43,062 nucleotides of DNA. Source: Bacteroidetes bacterium GWA2_32_17. GTDB taxonomy: Bacteria; Bacteroidota; Bacteroidia; Bacteroidales; GWA2-32-17. A program made the position numbers and the translations under genes. Below, piece by piece: positions 16,926 through 26,197 of the stretch (within the stretch, counting starts at the first letter, position 1; the number at the start of each line of letters is the position of its first letter). Location of the stretch: NCBI GenBank assembly GCA_001769035.1, contig MENF01000055.1:784-43845 (forward strand), given 5' to 3'. The notes beneath the pieces are model-generated. The model was not told the DNA's origin and did not search any database. It saw only the letters and a program-made list of their open reading frames with translations.

Positions 16926-18131
16926 TTAGTTTATAATTAATTTAACATCATATTGCAAATTGTTTTTTATCTGAACTTTTGCCAAATAGAATCCCGATTT
17001 TAATCCATCGCGGGTAATTTTTAATTGATATGAGTTATTACCTTTAATTGTTCTTGTTTTTTTTCCAGTTAAATCGAAAATTGAAACTTCAACAATTTTA
17101 CTTTGATCACATACAATGGATGTTTCAACACTAAAAGGGTTGGGATAAGAAAATACCTGAATTATTGGTGAAATGTTATCTTTTAACCCGGTGGATAAAT
17201 GAAGTTTATAAATAGTAACACCACTAGTAGCCATCCAAATATCAAAATTATTATCCTCTATTAAATTATATGCACCACTATTAATAGGCGAGTTTGATGT
17301 ATCATAATATGTCCATAAATTGTTTTTATATCTTATTAATTTATCGCCACCTAACCATAAGCTACTATCAGAGGTAATAATTGCATCCCAAATTTTATTT
17401 GATGGGATTAACGAATTGGAAGTATTGTAAATATTCCAATTGATATCATCATAAATTATAAGCCCATTAGAATTAGAGCCAATATACTTTTCTTTGCTTA
17501 ATTTATCAATATAAATAACACCAACTCCCGTATCAGTGGGTAATCCTGAATTTGTAGAGTTAAAAGATGTCCAGTTTCCACTTTCAAGTTTTTGAATGCC
17601 ATGCTGGTACGGACTAAACCAAACAGTACTGTCATTTTCAATTTGAACAAAAACGATATTACTTAATAAGGGGGAATTACTTGTATTATACCATGTAAAA
17701 ATAGTACCATCATATTTTGCAACCCCGCTTTCCCATCCACAAAACCAAATATCATTATTTTCGCTAATTTTTATATCTGTTACGTAAGAATATGGTGAAT
17801 AATATGTCCAGTTTACTCCATCAAATTTTGCTAAATTACCTCCGGCAGTTCCAATCCATAAATTATTATTTTTATCAACTTCTATTGCATAACATACATC
17901 ATGTGGCAAACCTGAATTAGCCTGGTTATATGTTGTCCAATTTGTTCCATCAAATTTTACAATTCCTTGATAAGTTGCAAACCATTTATTACCGGCAGTA
18001 TCAATTGCTATATCACTGATATGGGCGTTTGGTAAACCAGAATTAGTGTAGTTGTACATTGTCCAAGTCTGGCAAAAAGAATTAATTGTAAGCAAGTTTA
18101 AAATAGCGAATAAAAGAATTAAGAGTTTCAT
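16926..18131 (-). CDS. Exported two-component-type beta-propeller protein with T9SS sorting domain
   Basis: A 401-residue protein. A signal peptide ends near FCQT (about residue 20). About seven propeller blades follow, each with a 'NLWIGT / KWFATYQG' strand and 'KFDGTNWTYY'-type loops separated by NSGLP or SNSP turns. These resemble the Reg_prop repeats of hybrid two-component sensors, but no histidine-kinase or transmembrane part follows. The type A sorting tail is at about 325-401 (SYPNPFSVETSI ... VSIFDLTGKKTRTI ... SGFYLAKV). It is likely a secreted or surface-attached binding protein; ligand unknown. Gaps of 12 bp downstream and 23 bp upstream suggest tandem expression with its neighbours. 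Confidence 0.82.
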   Translation of the reverse strand: MKLLILLFAILNLLTINSFCQTWTMYNYTNSGLPNAHISDIAIDTAGNKWFATYQGIVKFDGTNWTTYNQANSGLPHDVCYAIEVDKNNNLWIGTAGGNLAKFDGVNWTYYSPYSYVTDIKISENNDIWFCGWESGVAKYDGTIFTWYNTSNSPLLSNIVFVQIENDSTVWFSPYQHGIQKLESGNWTSFNSTNSGLPTDTGVGVIYIDKLSKEKYIGSNSNGLIIYDDINWNIYNTSNSLIPSNKIWDAIITSDSSLWLGGDKLIRYKNNLWTYYDTSNSPINSGAYNLIEDNNFDIWMATSGVTIYKLHLSTGLKDNISPIIQVFSYPNPFSVETSIVCDQSKIVEVSIFDLTGKKTRTIKGNNSYQLKITRDGLKSGFYLAKVQIKNNLQYDVKLIIN

Positions 18132-18154
18132 AATTGGGTTGTTTTAAATTAAGA

Positions 18155-19071
18155 TTACTTAATAATTAATTGTTTACTTGCAACTATTTTATTCATTTTA
18201 TTAATGAATGAAATGATATAGGTACCTTGAGAAATACTTCCTAAAAATAAATTTATTTCATCAGTTAAATTGACTTTTTGCTGTTTAACAAGATTGCCTT
18301 TAATATCATAAATATTGATTTTACCAGTAACTTTTTCTGAAAACCGAACTGTAAAATCATTTGTGGTAGGATTTGGAAAAACTTTTACTTGATTTGAAAT
18401 TTCTTCATTGGAATTTAGAGAAGTAATAAGCTGACAATTCGTTGTAGTGTCTGGATAAAGTGTTTGTCCGTTTTGTTTAAAGCATAATAAAGTTGTTCCA
18501 GATTCAAAAGGAGGATATAGATAACCGAATAATCCAAATGTACTACCTATACCTTGAATTAAATATACATAATTTAAATTACTACCAGATGATAAACCAT
18601 ATCTTTTATAATATTTATTTCCAACTATTATTGAGTCAATTAATGATACATGATTCATATAATTAATGGAATCATTAATTATACTTGATAGTAATGTGTC
18701 TCCAATAGATAAATTAAAATCATATAGCAAGGTGTCGTAAGAGTTATTTTCAGGTATAAAAAACACTTTTTTATTTATTGTATCTTCTCTGAATGCACCA
18801 ATATAATTATTATAATATTTGTACAAAATCCTGACATATCTTCAGAATACTTAACTCCTGATTTTTTGATTTTATGATATGTGAAACTATTAATAATTGT
18901 ATCACCAGTAATGAAATATTGATAATCTGAACAACAGCTACATTGATAACCCCCTGAATATTCCCTCCACAACGCATTACTATCAGGAAACGGATGATAT
19001 ACATTGGTTTGTGCCTTTATTATAACAATAAAGAAGTTGCAAATAATTAAAAATAATATTATTTTTTTCAT
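18155..19071 (-). pseudogene. T9SS cargo protein gene broken by a one-base frameshift
   Basis: The 5' part (18775-19071) encodes a signal peptide (MKKIILFLIICNFF..., ending IKAQ) and a mature start QTNVYHPFPDSNALWREY. The 3' part (18155-18826) in the -1 frame encodes YKYYNNYIGAFRED and a type A sorting tail (VFPNPTTNDFTV ... INIYDIKGNLVKQ ... GTYIISF). Restoring one T in the T-run complementary to 18825-18828 fuses them smoothly as DMSGFLYKYYNNYIGAFRED, giving about 305 residues, close to the 319-residue paralogue at 15148-16107. So a single-base deletion is the simplest reading: pseudogene, phase variation or sequencing/assembly error. The shorter alternative starts inside it are not credible genes. 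Confidence 0.8.
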
Positions 19072-19285
19072 AAAAATTGCTTTAAAAATCTTAAATATAT
19101 ACGAAAGTTAACTTTATAAGTTGCTGAAAATTTAAAGAAATTTATTTTAAATTCATAAGAGTATTAATAATATTGCGTGTATCTAAACTCCTGTCTGAAA
19201 AGCATTTAAAAATATTTTTTTCATAACCTTTGTATTTAAATTTTGTGTAATTTAAAGCAATTAATTAATATTTGCAAATGTTATT
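19072..19285. other. AT-rich spacer between the T9SS region and the dcw cluster
   Basis: No gene is recognised. Together with 19286-19586 it forms a 515-bp gap that holds the DUF433 remnant and the mraZ control region; this part is plain AT-rich sequence. Confidence 0.5.
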
Positions 19286-19438
19286 TTAAGATTTTGTATT
19301 TACTATTTGTGAAGCATATATAAGAAATAGCTCAATATCTTCTTTTTCCAAATATGAATATTCACTTAAAATTTCTTCTTTCGTCATTTTACCCAAAATG
19401 ATTATTTTCAAATATCTTTTTAACAAATTATAATTCTG
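19286..19438 (-). pseudogene. Remnant of a DUF433-type antitoxin gene
   Basis: An open frame on the minus strand between a TAG (19439-19441) and a TAA (19286-19288) reads LLKRYLKIIILGKMTKEE, then ILSEYSYLEKEDIELFLIY and ASQIVNTKS. This matches the C-terminal half of DUF433 (VapB-like) antitoxins, whose typical pattern is '(G)MTxEEILxEYPxLxxEDIxAxLxYA'. The N-terminal part of the family ('GKPVIKGTRI') is missing. An internal ATG (19385-19387) could give a peptide of 33 residues. No toxin partner is visible. Confidence 0.6.
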
Positions 19439-19510
19439 CTAATTTTTTTATTTTTATAACGTACTGTATATCAGCAAATAATCACTGTGTGTAAAAAAAG
19501 TTATCAACAA

Positions 19511-19550
19511 AGTGGTAAATTGTGGTAAATTTTGGAACAAAGTGGGAATT
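19511..19550 (+). promoter_or_regulatory. MraZ operator: four boxes at 10-bp spacing
   Basis: Four consecutive 10-bp units read AGTGGTAAAT, TGTGGTAAAT, TTTGGAACAA and AGTGGGAATT, giving (G/T)TGG cores at 19512, 19522, 19532 and 19542. In E. coli MraZ binds TGGGN repeats separated by 5 bp, the same 10-bp period, just ahead of its own gene. In Mycoplasma it binds AAAGTG-type repeats, and AAAGTGG occurs twice here. The boxes overlap the -33 element of the promoter, which fits repression by the MraZ encoded 37 bp downstream. Confidence 0.8.
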
Positions 19551-19564
19551 TATTATTATTTTTG
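19531..19564 (+). promoter_or_regulatory. Bacteroidota-type promoter of the dcw cluster
   Basis: TTTG at 19531-19534 and TATTTTTG at 19557-19564 match the -33 (TTTG) and -7 (TAnnTTTG) elements of Bacteroidota housekeeping promoters. Their starts are exactly 26 bp apart. Transcription would begin near 19570, leaving a leader of roughly 15-17 nt before the mraZ ATG. The -33 element lies inside the third MraZ box. Confidence 0.75.
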
Positions 19565-19586
19565 AACCATAAAATTTTATATCACT

Positions 19587-20060
19587 ATGACCACGTTTAT
19601 AGGCGATTATCCTTGCAAAGCCGATTCTAAAGGTCGGATAATGCTTCCGTCGGCTTTAAAAAAGCAGATGGCAGGTGCTGTTCAGGACAGGTTTGTGGTA
19701 AAAAAAGACATATTCGAAAAATGTCTTGTACTTTTTCCTTTCGATGAGTGGGAACGTCAGATTAAAATATTAAGAAGTAAAATAAATCCTTACAACCGCG
19801 AGCATAACAAGTTTTTGCGTGAGTTTTACAAAGGAACAGCCGAAATTACTCTTGATGGAAATAACAGAATGCTAATTCCGCGAAGGTTATTAGAGTGGGC
19901 TGGAATATTATCGGGTGATGTTATTCTTGCAGGTCAGGATGGAAGGATTTTAGTTCTCGATAAAAACACTTATGAATCGGCAGGGATGAAAGAAGATGAT
20001 TTTGCTTCGTTAGCTGAAAAAATTCTTGGTGGAACACCTAACGAAATGAATAATGACTGA
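19587..20060 (+). CDS. mraZ: Transcriptional regulator MraZ
   Basis: A 157-residue DNA-binding protein that opens the division and cell-wall cluster. Two tandem SpoVT/AbrB-like domains are visible: the first has DSKGRIMLPSALK (about 13-25), the second DGNNRMLIPRRLLEWAG (about 91-107). These are the repeated DxxGR/NR-xxxP motifs of the family, which forms a ring that reads repeated DNA boxes. The operator just upstream suggests autoregulation of the cluster. The 3' end overlaps rsmH by 8 bp. Confidence 0.96.
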   Translation: MTTFIGDYPCKADSKGRIMLPSALKKQMAGAVQDRFVVKKDIFEKCLVLFPFDEWERQIKILRSKINPYNREHNKFLREFYKGTAEITLDGNNRMLIPRRLLEWAGILSGDVILAGQDGRILVLDKNTYESAGMKEDDFASLAEKILGGTPNEMNND

Positions 20061-20958
20061 TTATCATAACCCCGTTCTTTTAAAAGAAAGTGTAGATGGT
20101 TTAAATATTGTTCCGGAAGGTGTTTACGTTGATTTGACTTTTGGCAGCGGAGGACATTCTAAAGAAATTTTAAAAAGAATAAAAGGAGGAAAATTAATTG
20201 CCTTTGACCATGACATAGAAGCAAAACAAAATGTAATTAATGATAAACGATTTGTTTTTGTAAATGGAAATTTCAGGTTCTTTAAAAATTTTTTGTTGTA
20301 TTTGGGGTTTAAAAAAGTTAATGGCATAATTGCTGACTTAGGAGTTTCATCGCATCACTTCGACGAAAAGAACAGAGGATTTTCTTTTAGAAACAGCGGT
20401 TCGTTGGATATGAGGATGAATAGCTCATCTAAAATTACTGCTGCACATCTTGTTAACACACTTTCAACCGAAAAACTCTCAAACATTTTTTTCACTTTTG
20501 GCGAAATTCACAACTCCCGAAATGTTGCAGCACTAATAGAAAAAGTCCGCAATAGCAAACCTATTGAAACAACTTTTGATTTATGCGATGCTCTTTTGCC
20601 GTTAACTCCAAAAGGTAAAGAAAATAAGTTTTTAGCAAAAGTTTTTCAGGCATTAAGAATTGTAGTTAATGATGAGTTAAATGCACTTACCGAAATGCTT
20701 TTACAAACACCTGAAATGCTAAGGGCTGATGGTAGATTAGTTGTTATAACATATCATTCGCTTGAAGACAGGTTGGTTAAGAATTATTTTCGTTCCGGAA
20801 ACTTTGAAGGAAAAATTGAAAGCGATTTGTATGGAAACATTATTGGATTGCCTTTCAGCATTATAAATAATAAAGTTATAACACCCAACGATGAAGAAAT
20901 AAATAAAAATTCAAGAGCAAGAAGTGCTAAATTAAGAATAGCAAAAAGAAATGAATAA
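20053..20958 (+). CDS. rsmH: 16S rRNA m4C1402 methyltransferase RsmH (MraW)
   Basis: A 301-residue SAM-dependent methyltransferase that N4-methylates C1402 of 16S rRNA. NPVLLKESVDGL opens the family. The SAM loop is DLTFGSGGHSKEIL (about 29-42), GIIADLGVSSHHFD follows, and the C-terminal region carries VITYHSLEDRLVKNYF and SRARSAKLRIAKR. Length is typical. It overlaps mraZ by 8 bp and ftsL by 8 bp, so it is probably translationally coupled to both. Confidence 0.97.
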   Translation: MTDYHNPVLLKESVDGLNIVPEGVYVDLTFGSGGHSKEILKRIKGGKLIAFDHDIEAKQNVINDKRFVFVNGNFRFFKNFLLYLGFKKVNGIIADLGVSSHHFDEKNRGFSFRNSGSLDMRMNSSSKITAAHLVNTLSTEKLSNIFFTFGEIHNSRNVAALIEKVRNSKPIETTFDLCDALLPLTPKGKENKFLAKVFQALRIVVNDELNALTEMLLQTPEMLRADGRLVVITYHSLEDRLVKNYFRSGNFEGKIESDLYGNIIGLPFSIINNKVITPNDEEINKNSRARSAKLRIAKRNE

Positions 20959-21367
20959 GGAAAACGAAAATAACGATGAAAATAAAGTAGAAGATGTTAA
21001 AAATGGCTCTGAACAAGTTATTGTAAAGGAGCATGAAAAATCATTTTCTAACTTTTTTAAATCTTTTATAAATGGAACTTTACTTTCGCGCGAAGTAATA
21101 CTTAAACAATTTCCTTTTGTTATATACTTAACATTTATTGCTATTATATTAATAGCTAATCGTTACGATGCCGAAAAAGTAGTCAGGAACACACAATCAA
21201 TTACAAACGAATTAAAAGAGTTGAAAGCAGAGCAAATTTCTGTAACATCTGAACTAATGCGGTTAAGCCAGCAAAGCGAAGTAATTAAACTTGTAAATCA
21301 ATATGAAATAGGACTTTCTGAATTAATAGAACCACCAAAGAAAATTATTATTAAAGAAAAAGAATAA
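20951..21367 (+). CDS. ftsL: FtsL-like cell-division protein
   Basis: A 138-residue bitopic membrane protein. An acidic cytoplasmic N-terminus (about 1-50) precedes a transmembrane helix (about 55-73, FPFVIYLTFIAIILIA). A periplasmic coiled coil (about 80-115, QSITNELKELKAEQISVTSE) with leucine heptads follows. Size, topology and position between rsmH and ftsI identify it as FtsL, the partner of FtsQ/DivIB and FtsB in the septal complex. Sequence alone is weakly conserved. It abuts ftsI with no gap. Confidence 0.85.
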   Translation: MNKENENNDENKVEDVKNGSEQVIVKEHEKSFSNFFKSFINGTLLSREVILKQFPFVIYLTFIAIILIANRYDAEKVVRNTQSITNELKELKAEQISVTSELMRLSQQSEVIKLVNQYEIGLSELIEPPKKIIIKEKE

Positions 21368-23485
21368 ATGCCCGGGTTAAGAAAAGACATATTATGGCGA
21401 ATGGCACTCATTTATATTTTAATGGGTGGTTTTGCTTTAATTGTAGTAGGGCGTATTTTATATATACAAATAGTTGAGGGCAGTAAATGGAAATCGAAGG
21501 CAATCGAAATGACTAAAAAAAATGTAGTAATAGAACCTTTGCGTGGTGAAATTTATTCGGAAGATGGAAGAGTGCTGGCAAGTTCGGTTCCAATTTACGA
21601 AATCAGATTTGACTCAAAAGCCGAAGGTCTAGAAAAAGATATATTTTATAAAAATGTTGATGCGCTTGCAATTTGCTTATCTAATTTATTTCTTGATAAC
21701 ACAATGTCCGAGTATAGGTCAGCATTAGTTCAGGCATATCGTTTAGGTGCACGTTATCAGTTAATTAAACGAAATGTTTCTTATTCACAATTAAAAAAAA
21801 TGAAAAAGTTTCCCCTTTTTAAAATGGGGCAAAACAAAGGTGGATTTATAGTTATTCAATTTAATAAACGTGCAAAACCTTTTGGGATGCTTGCTTCACG
21901 TACTATTGGATATACTACAAAAGAAAGGGTAGTTGTTGGAATAGAAGGTGCTTTTGACCAGTATTTGCGGGGGAAACAAGGTTTGGAGTTTATGCAAAAA
22001 CTTTCGGGAAATGTTTGGATGCCAATAAACAATGGTAACGAAGTTGAGCCACAAGATGGATATGATGTTTGCACAACTTTAGATATTAATTTACAGGATG
22101 TTGCACAAAATGCACTTTTAAAACAACTTCAGATAAGCAATGCTCATCACGGTTGCGTTGTGTTAATGGAGGTTGAAACAGGAAAAATTAAAGCAATTGT
22201 AAATCTTCAAAGAAAAGAAGATGAAACGGGATATGTCGAAGATTATAATTATGCAATAGGTGAGAGTATAGAACCAGGCTCAACTTTTAAACTTGTTTCA
22301 ATGTTAATAGCTCTTGATGAGGGAGTTGTTGATTTAAACGATACAATAAACACCGGCAATGGTGTTGTTTTATATTATGGTCTTAAAATGAAAGATTCGC
22401 ATAAAGGTGGTTTAGGAAAATTAACAGTAAAACAAGTTTTTGCACATTCGTCAAATGTTGGAGTATCAAAAATTATTACACAATATTTTTCTAAAGACCC
22501 GCATCGCTTTGTTGATAGAATTTACAAACTTAAACTTAACGAAAAACTCGGATTAGATATTAAAGGTGAAGGAATACCAATTGTAAAAGACCCTTCAGAT
22601 TCTTCATGGTCGGGCGTAACATTGCCTTGGATGTCAATCGGATACGAAGTAAAACTTACACCACTTCAGATTTTAACAATTTACAATGCAGTAGCAAACA
22701 ACGGAAGAATGGTTAAGCCAAAATTGGTTAAAGAACTTCGTTTTCATGACGAAATAATTAAAGAATATAAACCCGAAGTTATTATTCCATCTATATGTTC
22801 TGACGAAACTATAAAAAAACTAAAATTTATGCTCGAAAGTGTTGTAGAAAGTGGTACAGCTACAAATTTAAAAGGAGCAAATTATAAAATTGCAGGAAAA
22901 ACAGGTACAGCACAAATTGCTAATGCTCGTCATGGTTATGCCGATGAAAATGCTAAAAAAACTTACCAGGCTTCGTTTGTCGGATATTTTCCTGCCGATA
23001 ATCCTAAATATAGTTGCATTGTCGTAGTTAGTTCGCCATCAAATTCGGTTTATTACGGAAATGTTGTTGCCGGTCCAATATTCAAAGAAATTGCCGATAA
23101 AGTATATGCAACAAGCACTGATATTCATAAACCATTAAATATTTCTCCTGTAATATCACAAAATATTCCTGTTGCAAAAAGTGGTAAAAAACAAGATATT
23201 GTAAATATTTATAAATCAATAGGAATACCTGTCAACGAAAAGTCAACTTCATCTGATTGGGTTTCGGTTTCGCAAACATACAACTCTGTTAATATTCGGA
23301 ATGCAAATTTAAAAGCAAGTATAGTTCCTGATGTTATTGGAATGGGTTTACGTGATGCTTTGTTTTTGTTAGGAAATTGCGGTTTACAGGTTAAACCAAT
23401 TGGTAAAGGTGTAATTAAATCACAGTCAATTCCTGCTGGAAACAGGGCTGTTAATGGTCAAACAATTTATATTTTATTAAGTTGA
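21368..23485 (+). CDS. ftsI: Septal transpeptidase FtsI (PBP3-type, with PASTA domain)
   Basis: A 705-residue class B penicillin-binding protein that cross-links septal peptidoglycan. It has an N-terminal membrane anchor (about 12-34) and a dimerisation domain (PLRGEIYSEDGRVLAS, 58-73). The transpeptidase domain has SxxK as STFK (305-308), SSN (361-363) and KTGT (511-514). A single C-terminal PASTA domain (about 654-705, VPDVIGMGLRDALFLL) is present; it is usual in Bacteroidota FtsI and absent from E. coli FtsI. The stop overlaps the murE TTG start (TTGA). Confidence 0.96.
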   Translation: MPGLRKDILWRMALIYILMGGFALIVVGRILYIQIVEGSKWKSKAIEMTKKNVVIEPLRGEIYSEDGRVLASSVPIYEIRFDSKAEGLEKDIFYKNVDALAICLSNLFLDNTMSEYRSALVQAYRLGARYQLIKRNVSYSQLKKMKKFPLFKMGQNKGGFIVIQFNKRAKPFGMLASRTIGYTTKERVVVGIEGAFDQYLRGKQGLEFMQKLSGNVWMPINNGNEVEPQDGYDVCTTLDINLQDVAQNALLKQLQISNAHHGCVVLMEVETGKIKAIVNLQRKEDETGYVEDYNYAIGESIEPGSTFKLVSMLIALDEGVVDLNDTINTGNGVVLYYGLKMKDSHKGGLGKLTVKQVFAHSSNVGVSKIITQYFSKDPHRFVDRIYKLKLNEKLGLDIKGEGIPIVKDPSDSSWSGVTLPWMSIGYEVKLTPLQILTIYNAVANNGRMVKPKLVKELRFHDEIIKEYKPEVIIPSICSDETIKKLKFMLESVVESGTATNLKGANYKIAGKTGTAQIANARHGYADENAKKTYQASFVGYFPADNPKYSCIVVVSSPSNSVYYGNVVAGPIFKEIADKVYATSTDIHKPLNISPVISQNIPVAKSGKKQDIVNIYKSIGIPVNEKSTSSDWVSVSQTYNSVNIRNANLKASIVPDVIGMGLRDALFLLGNCGLQVKPIGKGVIKSQSIPAGNRAVNGQTIYILLS

Positions 23486-24942
23486 GAAAATTATCCGAAA
23501 TATTATCTGAAATAAAAGTTACTAAAGTTATTGGTAACCCGGATGTTCCTGTTTATAAAATTTACATTGATTCAAGGAAAATAACAAATAACTCAATATT
23601 TGTTGCAATTCGTGGAATTCAAACTGACGGGCACAATTTTATAGGCGACGTAATAAAAGCTGGCGCAAAAACAATAATATGCGAAAAAATTCCATCGAAA
23701 ATCGTAGCTGATGTAACTTATGTACAGGTTGAAAATACTTCTGTTTTGCTTGGACCAATTGCTGATTCGTATTACGAACACCCTTCTTCAAAATTAAAAG
23801 TTATAGGTATTACCGGAACAAATGGTAAAACTACAATTGCTACTTTACTTTATAAATTGTTTAGAAGGTTAGGGTACCGCACTGGATTAATTTCAACAGT
23901 TGTAAATTATGCCGATTCCAAATCGTTTGAAAGCACCCATACAACTCCCGATGCTATTAGTATTAACAAATTGCTCAACAAAATGGTTGAAGCAGGTTGT
24001 AAATATTGTTTTATGGAAATCAGTTCGCACTCTATTGTACAAAACAGAATTAACGGAATAACTTTCGCAGGGGGCATTTTTACTAATTTAACACACGACC
24101 ATCTTGATTATCACAATACTTTTGAAGAATATCTAACAGCTAAAAAGAAATTTTTCGACGATTTACCTGCTACATCATTTGCAATAACAAATGCAGATGA
24201 TAAAAACGGTAAAATTATGCTCCAAAATACTAAAGCTAAAACATTTACTTACTCGCTTCATTCTTTATCCGATTATAATGCAACAATTATTGAAAGCCAT
24301 ATTAATGGTATGTTGTTAAAAATTAACAGCGTGGAAATGTGGACTCGTTTAATAGGTAAATTTAATGCAAGTAATATTTTAGCAATATACTCAACAGCTA
24401 TTTTACTCAATGCTGATAAAGAAAAAGTAATGCTCGAATTGAGCGATTTAACTTCAGTAGATGGGCGGTTTGAATATTTCACATCTCCAAAACAATATAC
24501 AGCAATTGTTGATTATGCTCATACTCCCGATGCTCTGTTAAATGTTTTACAAACAATGAAGCAATTAGTTAAAACAAATGGAAAAATTATAACAGTTGTC
24601 GGTGCAGGTGGTAACAGAGATAAAACAAAACGCCCTGTGATGGCAAAAGTTAGTGCAGAGTTAAGCGATAAAGTGATTTTAACATCCGACAATCCGCGTA
24701 ATGAAAAACCTGAAGATATAATTTGCGATATGAAGCAGGGATTAGACAAAGAATTATCGAAGAAAGTGTTAACAATTATAAATCGGCGTGAAGCAATACG
24801 TACAGCTTGCGAATTAGCAACTAAAGACGATATGATTCTTGTAGCAGGTAAAGGGCACGAAACTTATCAGGAAGTAAATGGCGTAAAATCGCATTTTGAT
24901 GACAGAGAAATAATTAAAGAAATATTTAACGATTTAATGTAA
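23482..24942 (+). CDS. murE: UDP-MurNAc-L-Ala-D-Glu:meso-diaminopimelate ligase MurE
   Basis: A 486-residue cytoplasmic Mur ligase that adds the third stem-peptide residue. The P-loop is TGTNGKTT (111-118), followed by [17 protein letters not shown] and [11 protein letters not shown]. The amino-acid selectivity motif DNPR (403-406) is the established meso-diaminopimelate signature, so the wall is DAP-type. The start is TTG within the 4-bp overlap with ftsI (23482-23485). This start gives the family-typical MRKLSEIL, and the overlap suggests coupled translation. Confidence 0.96.
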   Translation: MRKLSEILSEIKVTKVIGNPDVPVYKIYIDSRKITNNSIFVAIRGIQTDGHNFIGDVIKAGAKTIICEKIPSKIVADVTYVQVENTSVLLGPIADSYYEHPSSKLKVIGITGTNGKTTIATLLYKLFRRLGYRTGLISTVVNYADSKSFESTHTTPDAISINKLLNKMVEAGCKYCFMEISSHSIVQNRINGITFAGGIFTNLTHDHLDYHNTFEEYLTAKKKFFDDLPATSFAITNADDKNGKIMLQNTKAKTFTYSLHSLSDYNATIIESHINGMLLKINSVEMWTRLIGKFNASNILAIYSTAILLNADKEKVMLELSDLTSVDGRFEYFTSPKQYTAIVDYAHTPDALLNVLQTMKQLVKTNGKIITVVGAGGNRDKTKRPVMAKVSAELSDKVILTSDNPRNEKPEDIICDMKQGLDKELSKKVLTIINRREAIRTACELATKDDMILVAGKGHETYQEVNGVKSHFDDREIIKEIFNDLM

Positions 24943-24943
24943 T

Positions 24944-26197
24944 ATGTTATATTATTTATTCACATATCTTGATAAATTAGATTTTCCGGGCGCCGGTGTA
25001 TTTCAATACATTTCGTTTAGGTCGGCAATGGCTGTTATAACATCATTAATAATTTCGTTAATAATTGGCAAAATAATTATCCGATTCCTACAGAAAAAAC
25101 AAATTGGAGAAACTGTACGCGATTTAGGGCTCGAAGGTCAACTTAATAAGCAAGGAACACCGACAATGGGTGGAATAATTATTCTTGCTTCAATAATAAT
25201 TCCAACACTATTATTTGCGAAACTTCATAACATTTACATTATTATTTTGCTTGTTACAACAATATGGCTTGGTTTTATGGGCTTTATTGACGATTATATT
25301 AAAGTTTTTAAACACGATAAACAGGGATTAAAAGGTAAATCTAAAATATTAGGTCAGGTAAGTCTTGGGTTACTTGTAGGACTTACAATTTACTTTAGTA
25401 ACAACATTGTTATTCGTGAAAAAATAAGCACAAATAATGTTGAACCAAAATCAGAAATAACAAAATCCACTAATGCTTTTGAAAGACGTGCAGTTTATAT
25501 GTCGGGCGATTTGAAATCTACAAAAACAACAATACCTTTCTTAAAAAACAATGAATTTGATTATGAATATTTGTTGGCTTTTTTAAACAAAACTGCCCGT
25601 AAACAATGGGTTTGGGTTGTGTTTATTTTCGCAGTAATTTTTATTGTAACAGCGGTTTCAAACGGTGCAAACATGACCGATGGATTAGATGGACTTGCAA
25701 CAGGGGTCTCGGCGGTTATTGGTACTACACTTGGAATTTTAGCTTATGTTTCGGGTAACATAATATTTGCCGACTACCTTAATATAATGTATATCCCATA
25801 TTCGGGCGAAATGGTAGTTTTTGCAAGTGCATTTATTGGAGCTACTGTTGGTTTTATGTGGTACAATTCTTATCCGGCTCAAGTTTTTATGGGCGATACA
25901 GGGAGCTTAGCAATAGGAGGAATTATTGCTGTTTTTGCAATTCTTATCAGAAAAGAGATTTTGTTGCCAATTCTTTGCGGAATTTTCTTTGTCGAAAATT
26001 TATCGGTAATGCTCCAGGTAGGGTGGTTTAAATTTACTAAAAGAAAGTATGGTGAAGGAAGAAGAATCTTTTTGATGTCGCCTTTACATCATCATTATCA
26101 GAAAAAGGGATACGTAGAACCTAAAATTGTAACACGGTTTTGGATTATTGCAATAATGTTAGCTGTAATAACAATAATTACATTAAAATTAAGATAA
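24944..26197 (+). CDS. mraY: Phospho-MurNAc-pentapeptide transferase MraY with a loop insertion
   Basis: A 417-residue polytopic inner-membrane enzyme that makes lipid I on undecaprenyl phosphate. Motifs are [10 protein letters not shown] (71-80), FIDDYIK (114-120), [11 protein letters not shown] (240-250), [10 protein letters not shown] (about 317-326) and the C-terminal HHHYQKKG. It is about 55 residues longer than E. coli MraY (360). The extra sequence lies between two membrane segments (about 155-222, charged and poor in hydrophobics), apparently a Bacteroidota-type insertion. It begins 2 bp after murE and abuts murD. Confidence 0.95.
   Translation: MLYYLFTYLDKLDFPGAGVFQYISFRSAMAVITSLIISLIIGKIIIRFLQKKQIGETVRDLGLEGQLNKQGTPTMGGIIILASIIIPTLLFAKLHNIYIIILLVTTIWLGFMGFIDDYIKVFKHDKQGLKGKSKILGQVSLGLLVGLTIYFSNNIVIREKISTNNVEPKSEITKSTNAFERRAVYMSGDLKSTKTTIPFLKNNEFDYEYLLAFLNKTARKQWVWVVFIFAVIFIVTAVSNGANMTDGLDGLATGVSAVIGTTLGILAYVSGNIIFADYLNIMYIPYSGEMVVFASAFIGATVGFMWYNSYPAQVFMGDTGSLAIGGIIAVFAILIRKEILLPILCGIFFVENLSVMLQVGWFKFTKRKYGEGRRIFLMSPLHHHYQKKGYVEPKIVTRFWIIAIMLAVITIITLKLR

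Noticed and set aside
18825-18828. Programmed -1 frameshift in the T9SS gene
   Set aside because: The run is only four Ts, with no slippery heptamer and no obvious stimulatory structure; a base deletion is simpler.
19500-19509. DnaA-box-like TTATCAACA before mraZ
   Set aside because: A single site with one mismatch to TTATCCACA and no cluster or AT-rich unwinding element; likely chance.
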